Assembly: GCF_000421705.1 (NCBI RefSeq)
Contig: NZ_ATXN01000005.1
Span: forward strand, 186,001-250,000
Length of the DNA stretch: 64,000 bases
Source: Brevundimonas naejangsanensis DSM 23858
Lineage (GTDB): Bacteria > Pseudomonadota > Alphaproteobacteria > Caulobacterales > Caulobacteraceae
Direction: 5' to 3'
The translations under genes were made by a program, and so were the position numbers. The notes below the pieces were generated by a model that was not told the origin of the DNA, made no database searches, and was given only the letters and a program-made list of their open reading frames with translations. This document shows positions 1 to 10,241 of the stretch, piece after piece (the stretch's first letter is position 1; every line of letters begins with the position of its first letter).

Positions 1-1013
1 ATGGGCTGCGGCTGACGCGCGAGGTGCTGAGCCCGCCGGACGACTATGTCATGCTCTACACGCCCGGTTCGGACACCGGGGCGGTCGAGGCGGCGCTGTG
101 GTGCATGCTGGGCGAGCGTCCGGTGCAGGTGATCGCCTATGAGAATTTCGGCCTGACCTGGCTGGCGGATGTGAAGACGCATCTGGGGCTGGAGCCCGAG
201 GCCCTGACGGCGCCGTGGGGCGAACTGCCGGACCTGTCGAAGGTCGATCCGAAGAAGGACGTGGTGTTCCCGTGGAACGGCACGACTTCGGGCGTGCGCG
301 TGCCGGATGGCGACTGGATCGCCGACGACCGCGAGGGGCTGACGATCTGTGATGCGACCTCGGCGGCCTTTGCGATGGATCTGCCGTGGGAGAAGTTGGA
401 TGTGACTACTTTCAGCTTCCAGAAGGCGCTGGGCGGCGAGGCGGGCGTCGGGGTCATGGTGCTGTCGCCGCGCGCGGTGGCGCGGCTGGATAGCTATCGG
501 CCGGACCGGGCGGTGCCGAAGGTGCTGCGGATCGCCGACAAGACGGGCTTTGATCGGACGCTCGCGGACGGGGTGGTGATGAACACCTTCTCGGTCCTGA
601 CCATCGAGGACTGGATCGACGCCCTGGACTGGGCGAAGGCCGAAGGCGGCCTGCCTGCCCTGATCGCGCGCACAGACGCCAACTATGCCGCCCTGGCCGA
701 GTGGGTGGAGCGGACGGACTGGATCGCCTTCCTGCCGGAGCAGCCGGAAATCCGCTCGACGACTTCGGTCTGTCTGAAGTTCGTCGATCCGCGCGTGGCG
801 GCGCTGGATGAGGCGGGACAGAAGGCCTTTGTGAAGCGGTTCAAGGCGCTGCTGGAAGGCGAGGGGGCGGTCTATGACATGGAGCCGCACCGCAACGCCC
901 CGCCGGGCCTGCGTCTGTGGTGCGGCTGTACGGTCGAGACGGCGGACGTCGTGGCGGCGACGCCGTGGCTGGAATGGGCGTTTCAGACGGCGGTCGGCGA
1001 ACTGGCGGGATAA
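1..1013 (+). CDS. serC: Phosphoserine aminotransferase, 3' portion
   Basis: PLP enzyme that converts 3-phosphohydroxypyruvate and glutamate to phosphoserine (serine and pyridoxal phosphate synthesis). The reading frame is open from the left edge (base 3), so the N-terminus is missing; a GTG at 24 is internal rather than the start. Visible features are the phosphate-binding segment PGSDTGAVEAALW early in the protein and FSFQKALGGEAG around residue 135, whose Lys should form the PLP Schiff base. The WNGTTSGVRVPDGDW stretch is characteristic of the alphaproteobacterial SerC branch. About 90 bp separate it from purA on the same strand. Identity is confident; only the length is unknown. Confidence 0.93.
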   Translation, partial: GLRLTREVLSPPDDYVMLYTPGSDTGAVEAALWCMLGERPVQVIAYENFGLTWLADVKTHLGLEPEALTAPWGELPDLSKVDPKKDVVFPWNGTTSGVRVPDGDWIADDREGLTICDATSAAFAMDLPWEKLDVTTFSFQKALGGEAGVGVMVLSPRAVARLDSYRPDRAVPKVLRIADKTGFDRTLADGVVMNTFSVLTIEDWIDALDWAKAEGGLPALIARTDANYAALAEWVERTDWIAFLPEQPEIRSTTSVCLKFVDPRVAALDEAGQKAFVKRFKALLEGEGAVYDMEPHRNAPPGLRLWCGCTVETADVVAATPWLEWAFQTAVGELAG

Positions 1014-1104
1014 TTCTGTCGCCCATTAGACGCCCTTGGGGGCGACTCCGGACGATTCAGGGGTTATAGGCTCCCACCGCATTCTGGATTGCGGAGTATA
1101 GGTC

Positions 1105-2400
<1,296 letters not shown>

Positions 2401-2518
2401 CCCTTGCAACGGGGACTGATGCCCGACCCGTTCCGGGGGGGAGTTTACATTTCTGGTCGAGGCAACGACGCCTTAACCGGTAGGGCATAGGGTGGCGCTC
2501 TGAAATGGAGCTCGCCCT

Positions 2519-3325
2519 GTGTTCGCCCTAGACGCCAAGACGATGCAGAGGATCGCGCCGGTGGTTCGGCGCGTGATCATCGTTGATCCCAATCCCGCCG
2601 CCGCGCGCCTGTTGCAGGACCTGTTGAAGGGGTTCGGATCGCGCGAGATCGTGGTCGAGGGCGATGAGGCGCGGGTGCTGGATCTGGCCCGCGAAATGGA
2701 GCCGGCCCTGATCTTCACCGAGCGGACCGGACCCAAGCTGGACGGCGAGGCGCTGGCGCGGCGCATCCGACGCTCAAGCCTGTCATGCCGCCGCGCGCCG
2801 ATCATCATGGTGACGGCCGAGGCCACCGCCAGCGCCATCAAGGGCGCGCGCGATTCCGGCGTGCATGAGTTCCTGAGGAAGCCCTTCACCAGCGGCGATC
2901 TGCAGCGGCGGATCGAGAACCTGGCGACCAAGCCGCGCGACTGGGTCGAGGCGGTCGGCTATATCGGGCCGGACCGGCGGCGCTTCAACTCGGACGACTA
3001 CGCCGGGCCGCAGAAGCGCAAGGCGGACAAGCCGCGCTCCAGCGCCGAGGCGGCCCTGGCGGTTAAGGATCAGGCGATGCGGATCCTGTTCTCGGCCCTG
3101 ACCCAGTTCGACAGCGATCCCATGCAGGCGGTGCGCGCCATCAAGCAGCAGGCGGAGACGCTGAAAGCCCTGGCCATCAAGACGGGCGACGCGCCGCTGG
3201 CGATTGCGGCGGCAGGACTGGACACGGTGCTGGCCGCGGGAGCGCCAACCAAGGCCGCATTGACGGCGCCGGTTCAGGCCGTGCTGAAGCTGGCCTCGCC
3301 GGAGAGCTTGGCGCGGGTAGGGTAG
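2519..3325 (+). CDS. Response-regulator receiver protein with Glu at the phospho-acceptor site
   Basis: 268 aa from a GTG start. Residues about 17-135 form a CheY-like receiver domain: the acidic-pocket Asp in IVDPNP (D23), the switch Thr in MVTAEA (T99) and the conserved Lys in FLRKPF (K121) are all present. The phospho-accepting position in PALIFTERTGPKLDG is Glu68, where Asp is normal, so the domain may be locked in a phospho-mimic state. The C-terminal half (about 140-268) has no DNA-binding or enzymatic domain I recognise and is helical and alanine-rich. It sits between purA and rpoH. The last codons fall in a GGGTA tandem repeat. Role unknown; signalling is an inference from the fold. 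Confidence 0.85.
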   Translation: MFALDAKTMQRIAPVVRRVIIVDPNPAAARLLQDLLKGFGSREIVVEGDEARVLDLAREMEPALIFTERTGPKLDGEALARRIRRSSLSCRRAPIIMVTAEATASAIKGARDSGVHEFLRKPFTSGDLQRRIENLATKPRDWVEAVGYIGPDRRRFNSDDYAGPQKRKADKPRSSAEAALAVKDQAMRILFSALTQFDSDPMQAVRAIKQQAETLKALAIKTGDAPLAIAAAGLDTVLAAGAPTKAALTAPVQAVLKLASPESLARVG

Positions 3326-3338
3326 GGTAGGGTAGGGG
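3315..3338 (+). repeat. GGGTA tandem repeat, potential G-quadruplex
   Basis: Four GGGTA units followed by GGGG give five runs of three or more G separated by TA. The array overlaps the last codons and TAG stop of the receiver gene (stop at 3323-3325). Such spacing can form an intramolecular G-quadruplex on the plus strand; that is inferred from sequence only. Copy number could vary by slippage. Confidence 0.7.
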
Positions 3339-3348
3339 CGCCCATAAT

Positions 3349-3460
3349 CGCCGTCATCCTCGGGCTTGACCCGAGGATCGAGGGTAGCGGCGTGCTCAGC
3401 TTTGCTACAGCCGCGCAGGTGGACGATCCGATCCTCGGGTCAAGCCCGAGGATGACGGCG
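3349..3460. repeat. REP-like inverted repeat, family A
   Basis: Arms 3349-3380 and 3429-3460 are perfect 32-bp inverted copies separated by 48 bp. Each arm also folds alone, with ATCCTCGGG and CCCGAGGAT around the loop CTTGA. The element fills the gap between the converging receiver gene and rpoH and could act as a bidirectional terminator. A second, less perfect copy lies at 19564-19673. The motif is known to me as a dispersed intergenic palindrome in alphaproteobacteria. Confidence 0.85.
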
Positions 3461-3499
3461 CAGTTTGTTCTCGGTCGTTCGTTCTGGCGCAGTTCCTTG

Positions 3500-4384
3500 T
3501 CAGGCGTCGACCAGATTGCGCTCTTCAGCGGCGGCGCGCATGGCCTTCTGGAGTTTCTCGAAGGCGCGGACTTCGATCTGGCGGACGCGCTCGCGGCTGA
3601 CGCCGTACTGGCCGGCCAATTCCTCAAGCGTGACGGGATCGTCCTTGAGGCGGCGCTCGGTCAGGATGTGTTTCTCGCGGTCGGTCAGTTCCTGCATGGC
3701 TTCTTCGAGCAGGCCCATGCGGATGGACTTTTCCTCGCTCTCGGCCAGTTCGGTTTCCTGACTGACGGCGTTGTCGTCGGCCAGCCAGTCCTGCCACTCG
3801 CTTTCGCCGTCCGAACGCAGGGGCGCGTTCAGCGAGGCGTCGCCGCCCAGACGGCGGTTCATGTCGATGACGTCCTGATGCGTTACGCCCAGCTTGGTGG
3901 CGATGTGTTCGACATGATCGGGGTGCAGGTCGCCTTCCTCGAAGGCCGAGATCTGGCTCTTGGCCTTGCGCAGGTTGAAGAACAGCTTCTTCTGCGCCGC
4001 CGTGGTGCCCATCTTCACGAGCGACCAGGAGCGCAGGATGTATTCCTGAATGGACGCGCGAATCCACCACATGGCGTAGGTCGCCAGGCGGAAGCCCTTG
4101 TCGGGATCGAATTTCTTTACCGCCTGCATCAGGCCGACGTTGCCCTCGGAGATCACCTCGCCGATCGGCAGGCCGTAGCCGCGATAACCCATGGCGATCT
4201 TGGCCACGAGGCGCAGGTGGGAGGTCACGAGACGGTGGGCGGCCTCGGTATCCTGGTGTTCGCTCCACCGCTTGGCGAGCATGAACTCCTCGTCCTTGGT
4301 GAGCATGGGAAACTTACGGATTTCCGTAAGATAACGGGACAGTCCCTGTTCAGGCGACATCACCGTCAGCGTTTTATTGGCCAT
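3500..4384 (-). CDS. rpoH: RNA polymerase heat-shock sigma factor RpoH (sigma-32)
   Basis: 294 aa, normal length for alphaproteobacterial sigma-32. Region 2 carries LVTSHLRLVAKIAMGYRGYG and the -10 recognition stretch ending in FRLATYAMWWIRASIQEYIL. The RpoH box QKKLFFNLRKAK at about residue 130, specific to sigma-32 and a site of chaperone or protease control, is intact. Region 4.2 has VSRERVRQIEVRAFEKLQ. It directs transcription of chaperone and protease genes on unfolded-protein stress. The 197 bp upstream to the next gene hold no promoter I can assign with confidence, although self- or stress-regulation is usual for the family. Confidence 0.97.
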   Translation of the reverse strand: MANKTLTVMSPEQGLSRYLTEIRKFPMLTKDEEFMLAKRWSEHQDTEAAHRLVTSHLRLVAKIAMGYRGYGLPIGEVISEGNVGLMQAVKKFDPDKGFRLATYAMWWIRASIQEYILRSWSLVKMGTTAAQKKLFFNLRKAKSQISAFEEGDLHPDHVEHIATKLGVTHQDVIDMNRRLGGDASLNAPLRSDGESEWQDWLADDNAVSQETELAESEEKSIRMGLLEEAMQELTDREKHILTERRLKDDPVTLEELAGQYGVSRERVRQIEVRAFEKLQKAMRAAAEERNLVDA

Positions 4385-4581
4385 ATGGTCCCTCCGGCTT
4401 CACGAGCTGGCGCTACGGCTCCGACCACATGACGTGCATCATCACCTCGCCCCTCAACTGACAAGATGGGAATCCGTTGCCCGAAACGAAAGGGGCGGAT
4501 TGTCCCAATTGAACGGCGATGCTGTGTCGCCGCCCGCCTCTATCTAGCACAGATATTGTTGCGAATAAAGCGGCCGCGTTT

Positions 4582-5580
4582 TTAGAGGTCCGCCAGCAGC
4601 GCTTCCAGCCGCTTCATGTCTTCGGGCGGGGCCGTCTCGAAACGCAGGGGCTGGCCGGTGACGGGGTGGACGAAGCCGAGGATTGCGGCGTGCAGGGCCT
4701 GGCGTTTCAGCCCGGCTTCGGCGATCGCGGCGCGCACGGGGGCGGCGGGGCTGCCTGAGCCATAGACGGGATCGCCGAGCAGGGGCGAGCCCCTGGACGC
4801 CATGTGAACGCGGATCTGGTGGGTGCGGCCGGTCTGCAGGGTGCAGGCGACGCGGGCGGCCAGCGGGGCGTTGGAGGCCTTGGCCGGGCGGCCGAACGTC
4901 TGCTGGACGACATAGTCGGTGATGGCCTCTCGCCCGCCGGATTTCAGCACCGCCATCTTCTTGCGGTCGCCGCTGGAGCGACCGATCTGGGTCTGGATGC
5001 GGCCCTTCTCGGGCGAGGGCGCGCCGCGCGTCAGGGCGACATAGGTCCGCTCGATATCGTGGGCGGCGAAAAGCGCGGCCAGCCCCGCGTGGGCGTGGTC
5101 CGACTTGGCGGCGACCATGACGCCGGAGGTGTCCTTGTCCAGCCGATGGACGATGCCGGGACGGTCGGGGTCGCCAAGGGCCGACAGGGTTGCGCAGTGG
5201 TGCAGCAGGGCGTGGACCAGGGTGCCGGTTTCGCAGCCGGGGGCGGGATGGACCGCCATGCCCGGCGCCTTGTCGATGACGATCAGGTCGTCGTCCTCGA
5301 ACAGGATGGTCAGCGGCAGGGCTTCGGCGCGCAGTTCGACCGGAGCTGCGGGCGGCAAGATGATCTCATAGTCGCCGGGCGCGGGCTTGGCCTTGGCCGC
5401 CACCACGGCGCCGTTCAGGGATATGGCGCCTGCCTCCAGCAGCGCCTGGATGCGGGCGCGTGACAGTTCGGGCAGGGCGTCGGCCAGGGCGCGGTCCAGC
5501 CGCGCGGCGCCGGGAGCGACCTGAGCGTGGAGGACCGTCAGGTCGGATTTGTCGTCGGGCGCGGGCAGGATGTCGGTCAC
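4582..5580 (-). CDS. rluD: RluA-family 23S rRNA pseudouridine synthase (RluD type)
   Basis: 332 aa. An N-terminal S4 RNA-binding region (LDRALADALPELSRARIQALLEAGAISLNG, about residues 28-57) is followed by the catalytic domain with the HRLDKDTSGVMVAAK signature, whose Asp is the catalytic residue, and C-terminal TGRTHQIRVHMA. This layout matches enzymes that isomerise uridines in helix 69 of 23S rRNA. It is transcribed toward rpoH, 197 bp away. RluD rather than RluC is favoured by the S4 domain and the motif context, but the exact target uridines cannot be read from sequence. Confidence 0.88.
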   Translation of the reverse strand: MTDILPAPDDKSDLTVLHAQVAPGAARLDRALADALPELSRARIQALLEAGAISLNGAVVAAKAKPAPGDYEIILPPAAPVELRAEALPLTILFEDDDLIVIDKAPGMAVHPAPGCETGTLVHALLHHCATLSALGDPDRPGIVHRLDKDTSGVMVAAKSDHAHAGLAALFAAHDIERTYVALTRGAPSPEKGRIQTQIGRSSGDRKKMAVLKSGGREAITDYVVQQTFGRPAKASNAPLAARVACTLQTGRTHQIRVHMASRGSPLLGDPVYGSGSPAAPVRAAIAEAGLKRQALHAAILGFVHPVTGQPLRFETAPPEDMKRLEALLADL

Positions 5581-5613
5581 AACGTCCGTTTAGCACGGCT
5601 GGCGGACGCCATG

Positions 5614-5640
5614 AAAAAAAGGCGGCCCGCCGGGACCGCC
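5614..5640 (-). terminator. Rho-independent terminator after fba
   Basis: On the minus strand, GGCGGTCCC-GGC-GGGCCGCC forms a GC-rich hairpin with one irregularity, followed directly by seven T. It lies about 40 bp beyond the fba stop codon, so it should end the fba transcript before rluD. Confidence 0.7.
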
Positions 5641-5682
5641 CTTCAATCGTTTCAGCGAGGCTCAGGCCCGCTTTTGCGTCGA

Positions 5683-6747
5683 TCAGCCGATGCGCGGGTC
5701 CAGTTCGCCGGCGGCGTAGCGCTTGGCCATCTGGGCGGTGGACAGCGGCTGGATCTTGGACGCCATGCCTTCGCAGCCGAACTGTTGGTAGCGCTCCATG
5801 CACAGCTTGCGCATGGCTTCCTTGGCGGGCTTCAGATACGCGCGAGGGTCGAACTCGCTCGGCTTTTCAGCCAGCACCTTACGGATGGCGCCGGTCATGG
5901 CCATGCGGTTGTCGGTGTCGATGTTGATCTTGCGCACGCCGTGCTTGATGCCGCGCTGGATTTCCTCAACCGGCACGCCCCAGGTCTGAGGCATCTGGCC
6001 GCCGTACTGGTTGATGATGTCCTGCAGGTCCTGCGGCACCGACGAGGAGCCGTGCATCACCAGGTGGGTGTTGGGCAGGCGCTTGTGGATCTCTTCGATC
6101 ACGTTCATGGCCAGGACTTCGCCGTCCGGCTGGCGCGTGAACTTATAGGCGCCGTGCGAAGTGCCCATGGCGATCGCCAGAGCGTCGACCTTGGTGGCCT
6201 TGACGAAATCGACGGCCTGATCCGGGTCCGTCAGCAGGGCCGAGTGGTCCAGCTTGCCCTCAAAGCCATGGCCGTCTTCGGCCTCGCCCATGCCGGTTTC
6301 CAGCGAGCCGAGAACGCCCAGTTCGCCCTCGACCGAGACGCCGCACGAGTGGGCCATTTCGGTGACGCGACGGGTGACGTCGACGTTGTACTCGTAAGAG
6401 GCGGGGGTCTTGGCGTCTTCTTCCAGCGAGCCGTCCATCATCACCGAGGTGAAGCCGTACTGGATGGCGGTGGCGCAGGTGGCCGGGCCGTTGCCGTGGT
6501 CCTGGTGCATACAGACCGGGATGTGCGGATACAGTTCGACCAGGGCGTCGATCAGGCGGGCCAGAACGACGTCGTTGGCGTAGGAGCGGGCGCCGCGCGA
6601 GGCCTGGATGATGACCGGGGCGTTGACGGCGTCGGCGGCCTCCATGATGGCCAGGCCCTGCTCCATGTTGTTGATGTTGTAGGCGGGCAGGCCGTAGTCG
6701 TGCTCCGCCGCGTGGTCAAGCAGTTGTCGCAGCGTAATGCGCGCCAT
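5683..6747 (-). CDS. fba: Class II fructose-bisphosphate aldolase
   Basis: 354 aa, zinc-dependent enzyme that cleaves or forms fructose 1,6-bisphosphate. The metal-binding [20 protein letters not shown] segment lies near residue 78-97, with the catalytic-region Asp shortly after (SVMMDGSL). [14 protein letters not shown] and [10 protein letters not shown] near residues 230 and 275 are class II signatures. The Calvin-cycle-type subtype ([16 protein letters not shown] start, VDPDQAVDF) fits the length. It belongs to a minus-strand set with pgk, gap and tkt. Its leader shares two short blocks with the gap leader, suggesting joint control. A terminator follows. Confidence 0.95.
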   Translation of the reverse strand: MARITLRQLLDHAAEHDYGLPAYNINNMEQGLAIMEAADAVNAPVIIQASRGARSYANDVVLARLIDALVELYPHIPVCMHQDHGNGPATCATAIQYGFTSVMMDGSLEEDAKTPASYEYNVDVTRRVTEMAHSCGVSVEGELGVLGSLETGMGEAEDGHGFEGKLDHSALLTDPDQAVDFVKATKVDALAIAMGTSHGAYKFTRQPDGEVLAMNVIEEIHKRLPNTHLVMHGSSSVPQDLQDIINQYGGQMPQTWGVPVEEIQRGIKHGVRKINIDTDNRMAMTGAIRKVLAEKPSEFDPRAYLKPAKEAMRKLCMERYQQFGCEGMASKIQPLSTAQMAKRYAAGELDPRIG

Positions 6748-6789
6748 GGATAGTCTCCTGAACCGATTATGATTATGATTTTGCCCGAC

Positions 6790-6817
6790 GTCTTAGCCGT
6801 TCGGGTGGGGGAAGTCA
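6790..6817 (-). promoter_or_regulatory. Candidate fba promoter, Caulobacter housekeeping type
   Basis: On the minus strand TGACTT (6812-6817) and GCTAAGAC (6790-6797) are separated by 14 bp, close to the Caulobacter housekeeping consensus TTGACgS-N10-14-GCTANAWC. The predicted leader is about 40 nt and holds two CATAATC copies and the AGGAGA ribosome-binding site. The match is partial, and the reading is an inference. Confidence 0.35.
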
Positions 6818-6909
6818 CGCCGGGTTACAGCGCCGCGGTGTAGTGGACTTTGTGCGTTGAAGCCCTATGGAGGTCCGACGTGTGAACAGCGTCAGACTAG
6901 GGAGCGGCG

Positions 6910-7311
6910 ATGAGCCAGAACGACGATGCGCTGGATGAAGACGGCGGTGGTTTCGATGTCGACGACCGGTCGCGGCTGACGCCTTTCGCCGGGGCAGTGG
7001 CGACGTTGGACGATGTTCAGGCGGGCAAGGCCGTCTTCGCTCTCGGCGACACCGAAGAGGCGCGCGTCATCGATATGGAGCTGCCTCAGCCCGTCATCTG
7101 GTGGGAGGAGGACGGCGAGCAGGCGGCCGTGATCGTGCAGGCCGAGGCCCATGTCGGGCCCGACGGCGAACTGATGGAAGTGCTGGGCCTGATCCTGCCC
7201 GACGGCGGCGGGGCGGTGGCCCTGCTGGACGATGTCGATCTGGTGGACGACACCGATCCGACGTGGCGCGATCTGGTCGCGCGCGCCGTCGACATGGACG
7301 GCGAAGACTAA
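6910..7311 (+). CDS. Conserved acidic protein of unknown function
   Basis: 133 aa, ATG start at 6910 preceded by GGGAGCGGCG, which can act as ribosome-binding site. The protein is very acidic (repeated DD and ED pairs at both ends) and has no signal peptide, membrane segment or cysteine. Around residues 58-110 there is a mixed hydrophobic and acidic pattern (PQPVIWWEEDGEQAAVIV, then LMEVLGLILPDGGG) suggesting a small beta-rich fold. It stands alone on the plus strand between fba and the convergent pgk gene. Codon use matches the neighbours, so it looks like a real gene. I do not recognise a family. Confidence 0.7.
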   Translation: MSQNDDALDEDGGGFDVDDRSRLTPFAGAVATLDDVQAGKAVFALGDTEEARVIDMELPQPVIWWEEDGEQAAVIVQAEAHVGPDGELMEVLGLILPDGGGAVALLDDVDLVDDTDPTWRDLVARAVDMDGED

Positions 7312-7361
7312 GTTTCGAGCGTCAGGGGCGAGAGCTGCGGGCGGCCCTCGCCTTGACGTTT

Positions 7362-8558
7362 TTAAGCGGCGCGCAGGGCCTCGACGCCCGGCAGCACCTT
7401 GCCTTCCATCCACTCCAGGAAGGCGCCGCCCGCAGTGGAGACGAAGGTCATGTCATCGGCCGTGCCCGCGTGGTTCAGGGCCGCGACCGTGTCGCCGCCG
7501 CCGGCCACGGCGACCAGCTTGGCGGCCTTGGCCAGTTCGGCTGCGTGTTTGGCGGCCTCGACCGTGGCCTTGTCGAAGGGCGGAACCTCGAACACGCCCA
7601 GCGGGCCGTTCCAGATCAGGGTCTTGGACAGGTCCATCGCGCGGTTCAGGCGGGCGACGGTTTCCGGCCCGGCGTCCAGGATCAGGTCGTCGGCGGCGAT
7701 GCGGTCCAGAGCGCGCACGCCCGACTCGATGCCCGGCTTGACACCCTTGGCCACCACCACATCGACCGGCAGCAGGAGTTCGCAGCCCTGACGACGGGCT
7801 TCTTCGATGATCTCGCGGGCGGTGTCGGCCAGATCCTTTTCGCACAGCGAGCCGCCGACATCGACGCCCTGGGCGAACAGGAAGGTGTTGGCCATGCCGC
7901 CGCCGATGGCCAGATAGTCCAGCTTGGCGACCAGGTTCTTCAGCAGGTCCAGCTTGGTCGAGACCTTGGCCCCGCCGACGATGCCGATGACCGGCTTCTG
8001 CGGCTTGCCCAGCGCTGCATCCAGCGCCTCAAGCTCGCGCGCCATGGCGCAACCGGCATAGGCGGGCAGCAGGCGGGCCAACCCTTCCGTCGAGGCGTGG
8101 GCGCGGTGCGCGGCCGAGAAGGCGTCATTGACGTAGAGGTCGCCGAGCTCCGCCAGCTGTTGGGCGAAGGCCGGGTCGTTCTTTTCCTCGCCCTTGTGGA
8201 AGCGGACGTTCTCCAGCAGCAGCACGCCGCCGGCGTCCAGATCGGCCACGGCGGCCTTGGCCTCATCGCCCACGCAGTCGTCGGCGAAGCGCACGGGGCC
8301 GTGCAGCAGCATCTCCAGCGGCTCGACCACGGGCTTCAGGCTCATCGACGGCACGCGCTCGCCCTTGGGCCGATCAAAGTGGGCCAGCAGCACCACCTTG
8401 GCGCCCGCCTCACGCAAACGGTGGATGGTCGGCAGGGCGGCCTTCAGTCGGGTGTCGTCGGTGACGTTCCCGTCCTCCATCGGCACGTTGAAATCCACGC
8501 GGACCAGGGCGGTCTGGCCGGACAGGTCAGCGGCGTCGTCGAGGGTGCGGAAGGTCAT
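7362..8558 (-). CDS. pgk: Phosphoglycerate kinase
   Basis: 398 aa, normal length. Transfers phosphate between 1,3-bisphosphoglycerate and ADP. The N-terminal domain has [15 protein letters not shown] (about residues 16-30) and [18 protein letters not shown], which bind 3-phosphoglycerate. The C-terminal nucleotide domain carries [22 protein letters not shown] split across the hinge, and [11 protein letters not shown] near residue 350. It lies 35 bp downstream of an 85-codon membrane gene that is itself coupled to gap, so gap, that gene and pgk are likely one transcript. Confidence 0.96.
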   Translation of the reverse strand: MTFRTLDDAADLSGQTALVRVDFNVPMEDGNVTDDTRLKAALPTIHRLREAGAKVVLLAHFDRPKGERVPSMSLKPVVEPLEMLLHGPVRFADDCVGDEAKAAVADLDAGGVLLLENVRFHKGEEKNDPAFAQQLAELGDLYVNDAFSAAHRAHASTEGLARLLPAYAGCAMARELEALDAALGKPQKPVIGIVGGAKVSTKLDLLKNLVAKLDYLAIGGGMANTFLFAQGVDVGGSLCEKDLADTAREIIEEARRQGCELLLPVDVVVAKGVKPGIESGVRALDRIAADDLILDAGPETVARLNRAMDLSKTLIWNGPLGVFEVPPFDKATVEAAKHAAELAKAAKLVAVAGGGDTVAALNHAGTADDMTFVSTAGGAFLEWMEGKVLPGVEALRAA

Positions 8559-8592
8559 GGCTTGAAGGGGCCCTTGTTGGGAGAGAGGCAGA

Positions 8593-8850
8593 TCAGTGAA
8601 GCAGCACTGTCAGCGCGTAAAGTAGCGGCCAGAGGATGGGCCCCAAGGTCAGGGACGCGGCGCTGCCAACAATCAATATCCAGTAGGCTCTGCCGCGATG
8701 GTGGCTCGCGCACCAGATGACGCCAGCCAGCCAAAGAATGAAAGCAAGAGCCAGAATGGGCGGCGAAAAAATCTCGCCGCCCATCATGAGTAGAAATCCA
8801 AGGAGCGTGCCTGCTGCCCAAAGCGCAACAGTGCACGTCCACTTGATCAT
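8593..8850 (-). CDS. Small membrane protein between gap and pgk
   Basis: 85 aa, [17 protein letters not shown] start. Three hydrophobic helices are visible at about residues 7-24, 29-46 and 56-84 with a short HHRGR basic loop between the second and third, so it is probably an inner-membrane protein with three or four segments. Its ATG overlaps the gap TGA by one base (TGATG at 8848-8852), which implies translational coupling. I recognise no family. Its position inside the glycolytic run is uncommon; insertion of an accessory gene is the simplest reading. Confidence 0.72.
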   Translation of the reverse strand: MIKWTCTVALWAAGTLLGFLLMMGGEIFSPPILALAFILWLAGVIWCASHHRGRAYWILIVGSAASLTLGPILWPLLYALTVLLH

Positions 8851-9857
8851 CAGAGGAACTTCGCCATCACCAGGGCGGTGTCGGCCATGCGGGTCGCGAA
8901 GCCCCACTCGTTGTCGTACCAGGTCAGGACGCGGGCCAGCTTGCCGTCGACGACCTGGGTCTGCGGCAGGGCGGCGGTCGAGGAGGCGGCGACGTGGTTC
9001 AGGTCGATCGACACCAGCGGGTCGGTCGTCGTGGCCAGGACGCCGCTCATCGGGCCGTTTGCGGCGGCCAGCAGGGCGGCGTTGATTTCCTCGACGGTGA
9101 CTTCGCGACCGGCGACGACCTTCAGGTCCACGACCGAGACGTTCGGGGTCGGGACGCGGATCGACGAGCCGTCCAGCTTGCCCTTCAGTTCCGGCAGGAC
9201 CAGGCCCAGGGCCTTGGCGGCGCCGGTCGAGGTCGGGATCATGGACAGGGCGGCGGCGCGGCCGCGGTACAGATCCTTGTGCATCGTATCCAGCGTCGGC
9301 TGGTCGCCGGTGTAGGCGTGGATGGTGGTCATGTAGCCACGCTCGATGCCGAACAGGTCGTGCAGCACCTTGGCCACCGGGGCCAGGGCGTTGGTCGTGC
9401 ACGAGCCGTTGGAGACGACGATGTCGTCGGCCGTCAGGGTCTCATGGTTGACCTTGAATACGATGGTCTTGTCGGCGTTGTCGGCCGGGGCCGAGACCAG
9501 CACGCGCTTGGCGCCCGCCTTCAGGTGGGCCGAGGCCTTGTCCTTCGACGTGAAGATGCCCGTGCATTCCAGGGCGATGTCGACCTTCAACTCGGCGTGC
9601 GGCAGGTTGGCGGGGTCGCGCTCGGCCGTGACCTTGATCTTGCCCGTGCCGACGTCGATCCAGTCCTCGCCGGTCGTGACCGTGCCGGGGAAGCGGCCGT
9701 GCACGGAGTCATAGCGGAACAGGTGGGCATTGGTCTCGACCGGACCCAGGTCGTTGATCGCCACGACCTCGATGTCCTTGCGGCCGTGCTCGACGATCGA
9801 GCGAAGGACGAGGCGGCCGATGCGGCCGAAGCCGTTGATGGCGACGCGAACGGTCAT
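8850..9857 (-). CDS. gap: Glyceraldehyde-3-phosphate dehydrogenase, type I
   Basis: 335 aa from ATG 9857 ([20 protein letters not shown]), preceded by AGGAGA; a longer frame starting with TTG at 9878 only adds leader sequence. The Rossmann motif NGFGRIGR opens the protein and [12 protein letters not shown] near residue 150 holds the catalytic Cys; the His of the HAYTGDQ segment follows. It oxidises glyceraldehyde 3-phosphate to 1,3-bisphosphoglycerate with NAD or NADP. The stop overlaps the next ATG. The upstream gap carries a possible promoter at 9897-9928 and leader blocks shared with fba. Confidence 0.96.
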   Translation of the reverse strand: MTVRVAINGFGRIGRLVLRSIVEHGRKDIEVVAINDLGPVETNAHLFRYDSVHGRFPGTVTTGEDWIDVGTGKIKVTAERDPANLPHAELKVDIALECTGIFTSKDKASAHLKAGAKRVLVSAPADNADKTIVFKVNHETLTADDIVVSNGSCTTNALAPVAKVLHDLFGIERGYMTTIHAYTGDQPTLDTMHKDLYRGRAAALSMIPTSTGAAKALGLVLPELKGKLDGSSIRVPTPNVSVVDLKVVAGREVTVEEINAALLAAANGPMSGVLATTTDPLVSIDLNHVAASSTAALPQTQVVDGKLARVLTWYDNEWGFATRMADTALVMAKFL

Positions 9858-9896
9858 GGGGAGCAGTCTCCTGAACAAGGGGCGATTATGATGGGC

Positions 9897-9928
9897 GCCT
9901 TAGTGGGACGGAGAGCGCCCGGTTGCAA
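9897..9928 (-). promoter_or_regulatory. Weak candidate gap promoter
   Basis: On the minus strand TTGCAAC (9922-9928) and ACTAAGGC (9897-9904) are 17 bp apart, resembling the fba arrangement where GCTAAGAC precedes a CATAATC block. The leader (9858-9896) contains CATAATCG and GTTCAGGAGACT as in fba. The fit to a known consensus is poor. Confidence 0.25.
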
Positions 9929-9986
9929 CCCCGTCGCCGTAACAAGGTATGATCGGGTGTAACCGTCCGGATACGGTCAGCCTGCC

Positions 9987-10241
9987 TCAGCAGCAGCGGA
10001 AGCCGCCGCCCTCGCCGAACCGCCGCGCTTCATGCAGACGAAAGAAGGCGGTGCGATCCAGCGGCGCCTGATCCGGGTGGGTCGCCTTCGCATGGGCGAC
10101 ATAGGCGTCATAGTCCGGCTGGCCGATCATCAGCCCGGCGGTGCGGCGGGCGTCCTTGCCCCACCGCACCAGCGTATCCCGGCAGGCGCAGAGCAGGTCC
10201 GCGCCGCCGGTTGATGCCGAGGATGGCGACGACCTAAGCAC
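9987..10241 (-). CDS. ybdD: YbdD/YjiX family CstA-associated small protein
   Basis: 84 aa from GTG 10241, overlapping the cstA stop by 8 bp. The core GLMIGQPDYDAYVAHAKATHPDQAPLDR is split by no gap relative to Escherichia coli YbdD, and the C-terminus ends in the family-typical GEGGGFRCC. The N-terminal 20 residues include a Cys-x-Cys pair (LLCACRDTL). In enterobacteria the partner protein supports pyruvate uptake by CstA/BtsT-type carriers. The overlap with cstA points to coupled translation and a joint function at the membrane. Confidence 0.88.
   Translation of the reverse strand: MLRSSPSSASTGGADLLCACRDTLVRWGKDARRTAGLMIGQPDYDAYVAHAKATHPDQAPLDRTAFFRLHEARRFGEGGGFRCC

Noticed and set aside
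9936..9953. Sequence CCGTAACAAGGTA resembling the 3' end of 16S rRNA
   Set aside because: The match is about 13 bases long and no other rRNA sequence surrounds it; it lies in a short gap between gap and ybdD.
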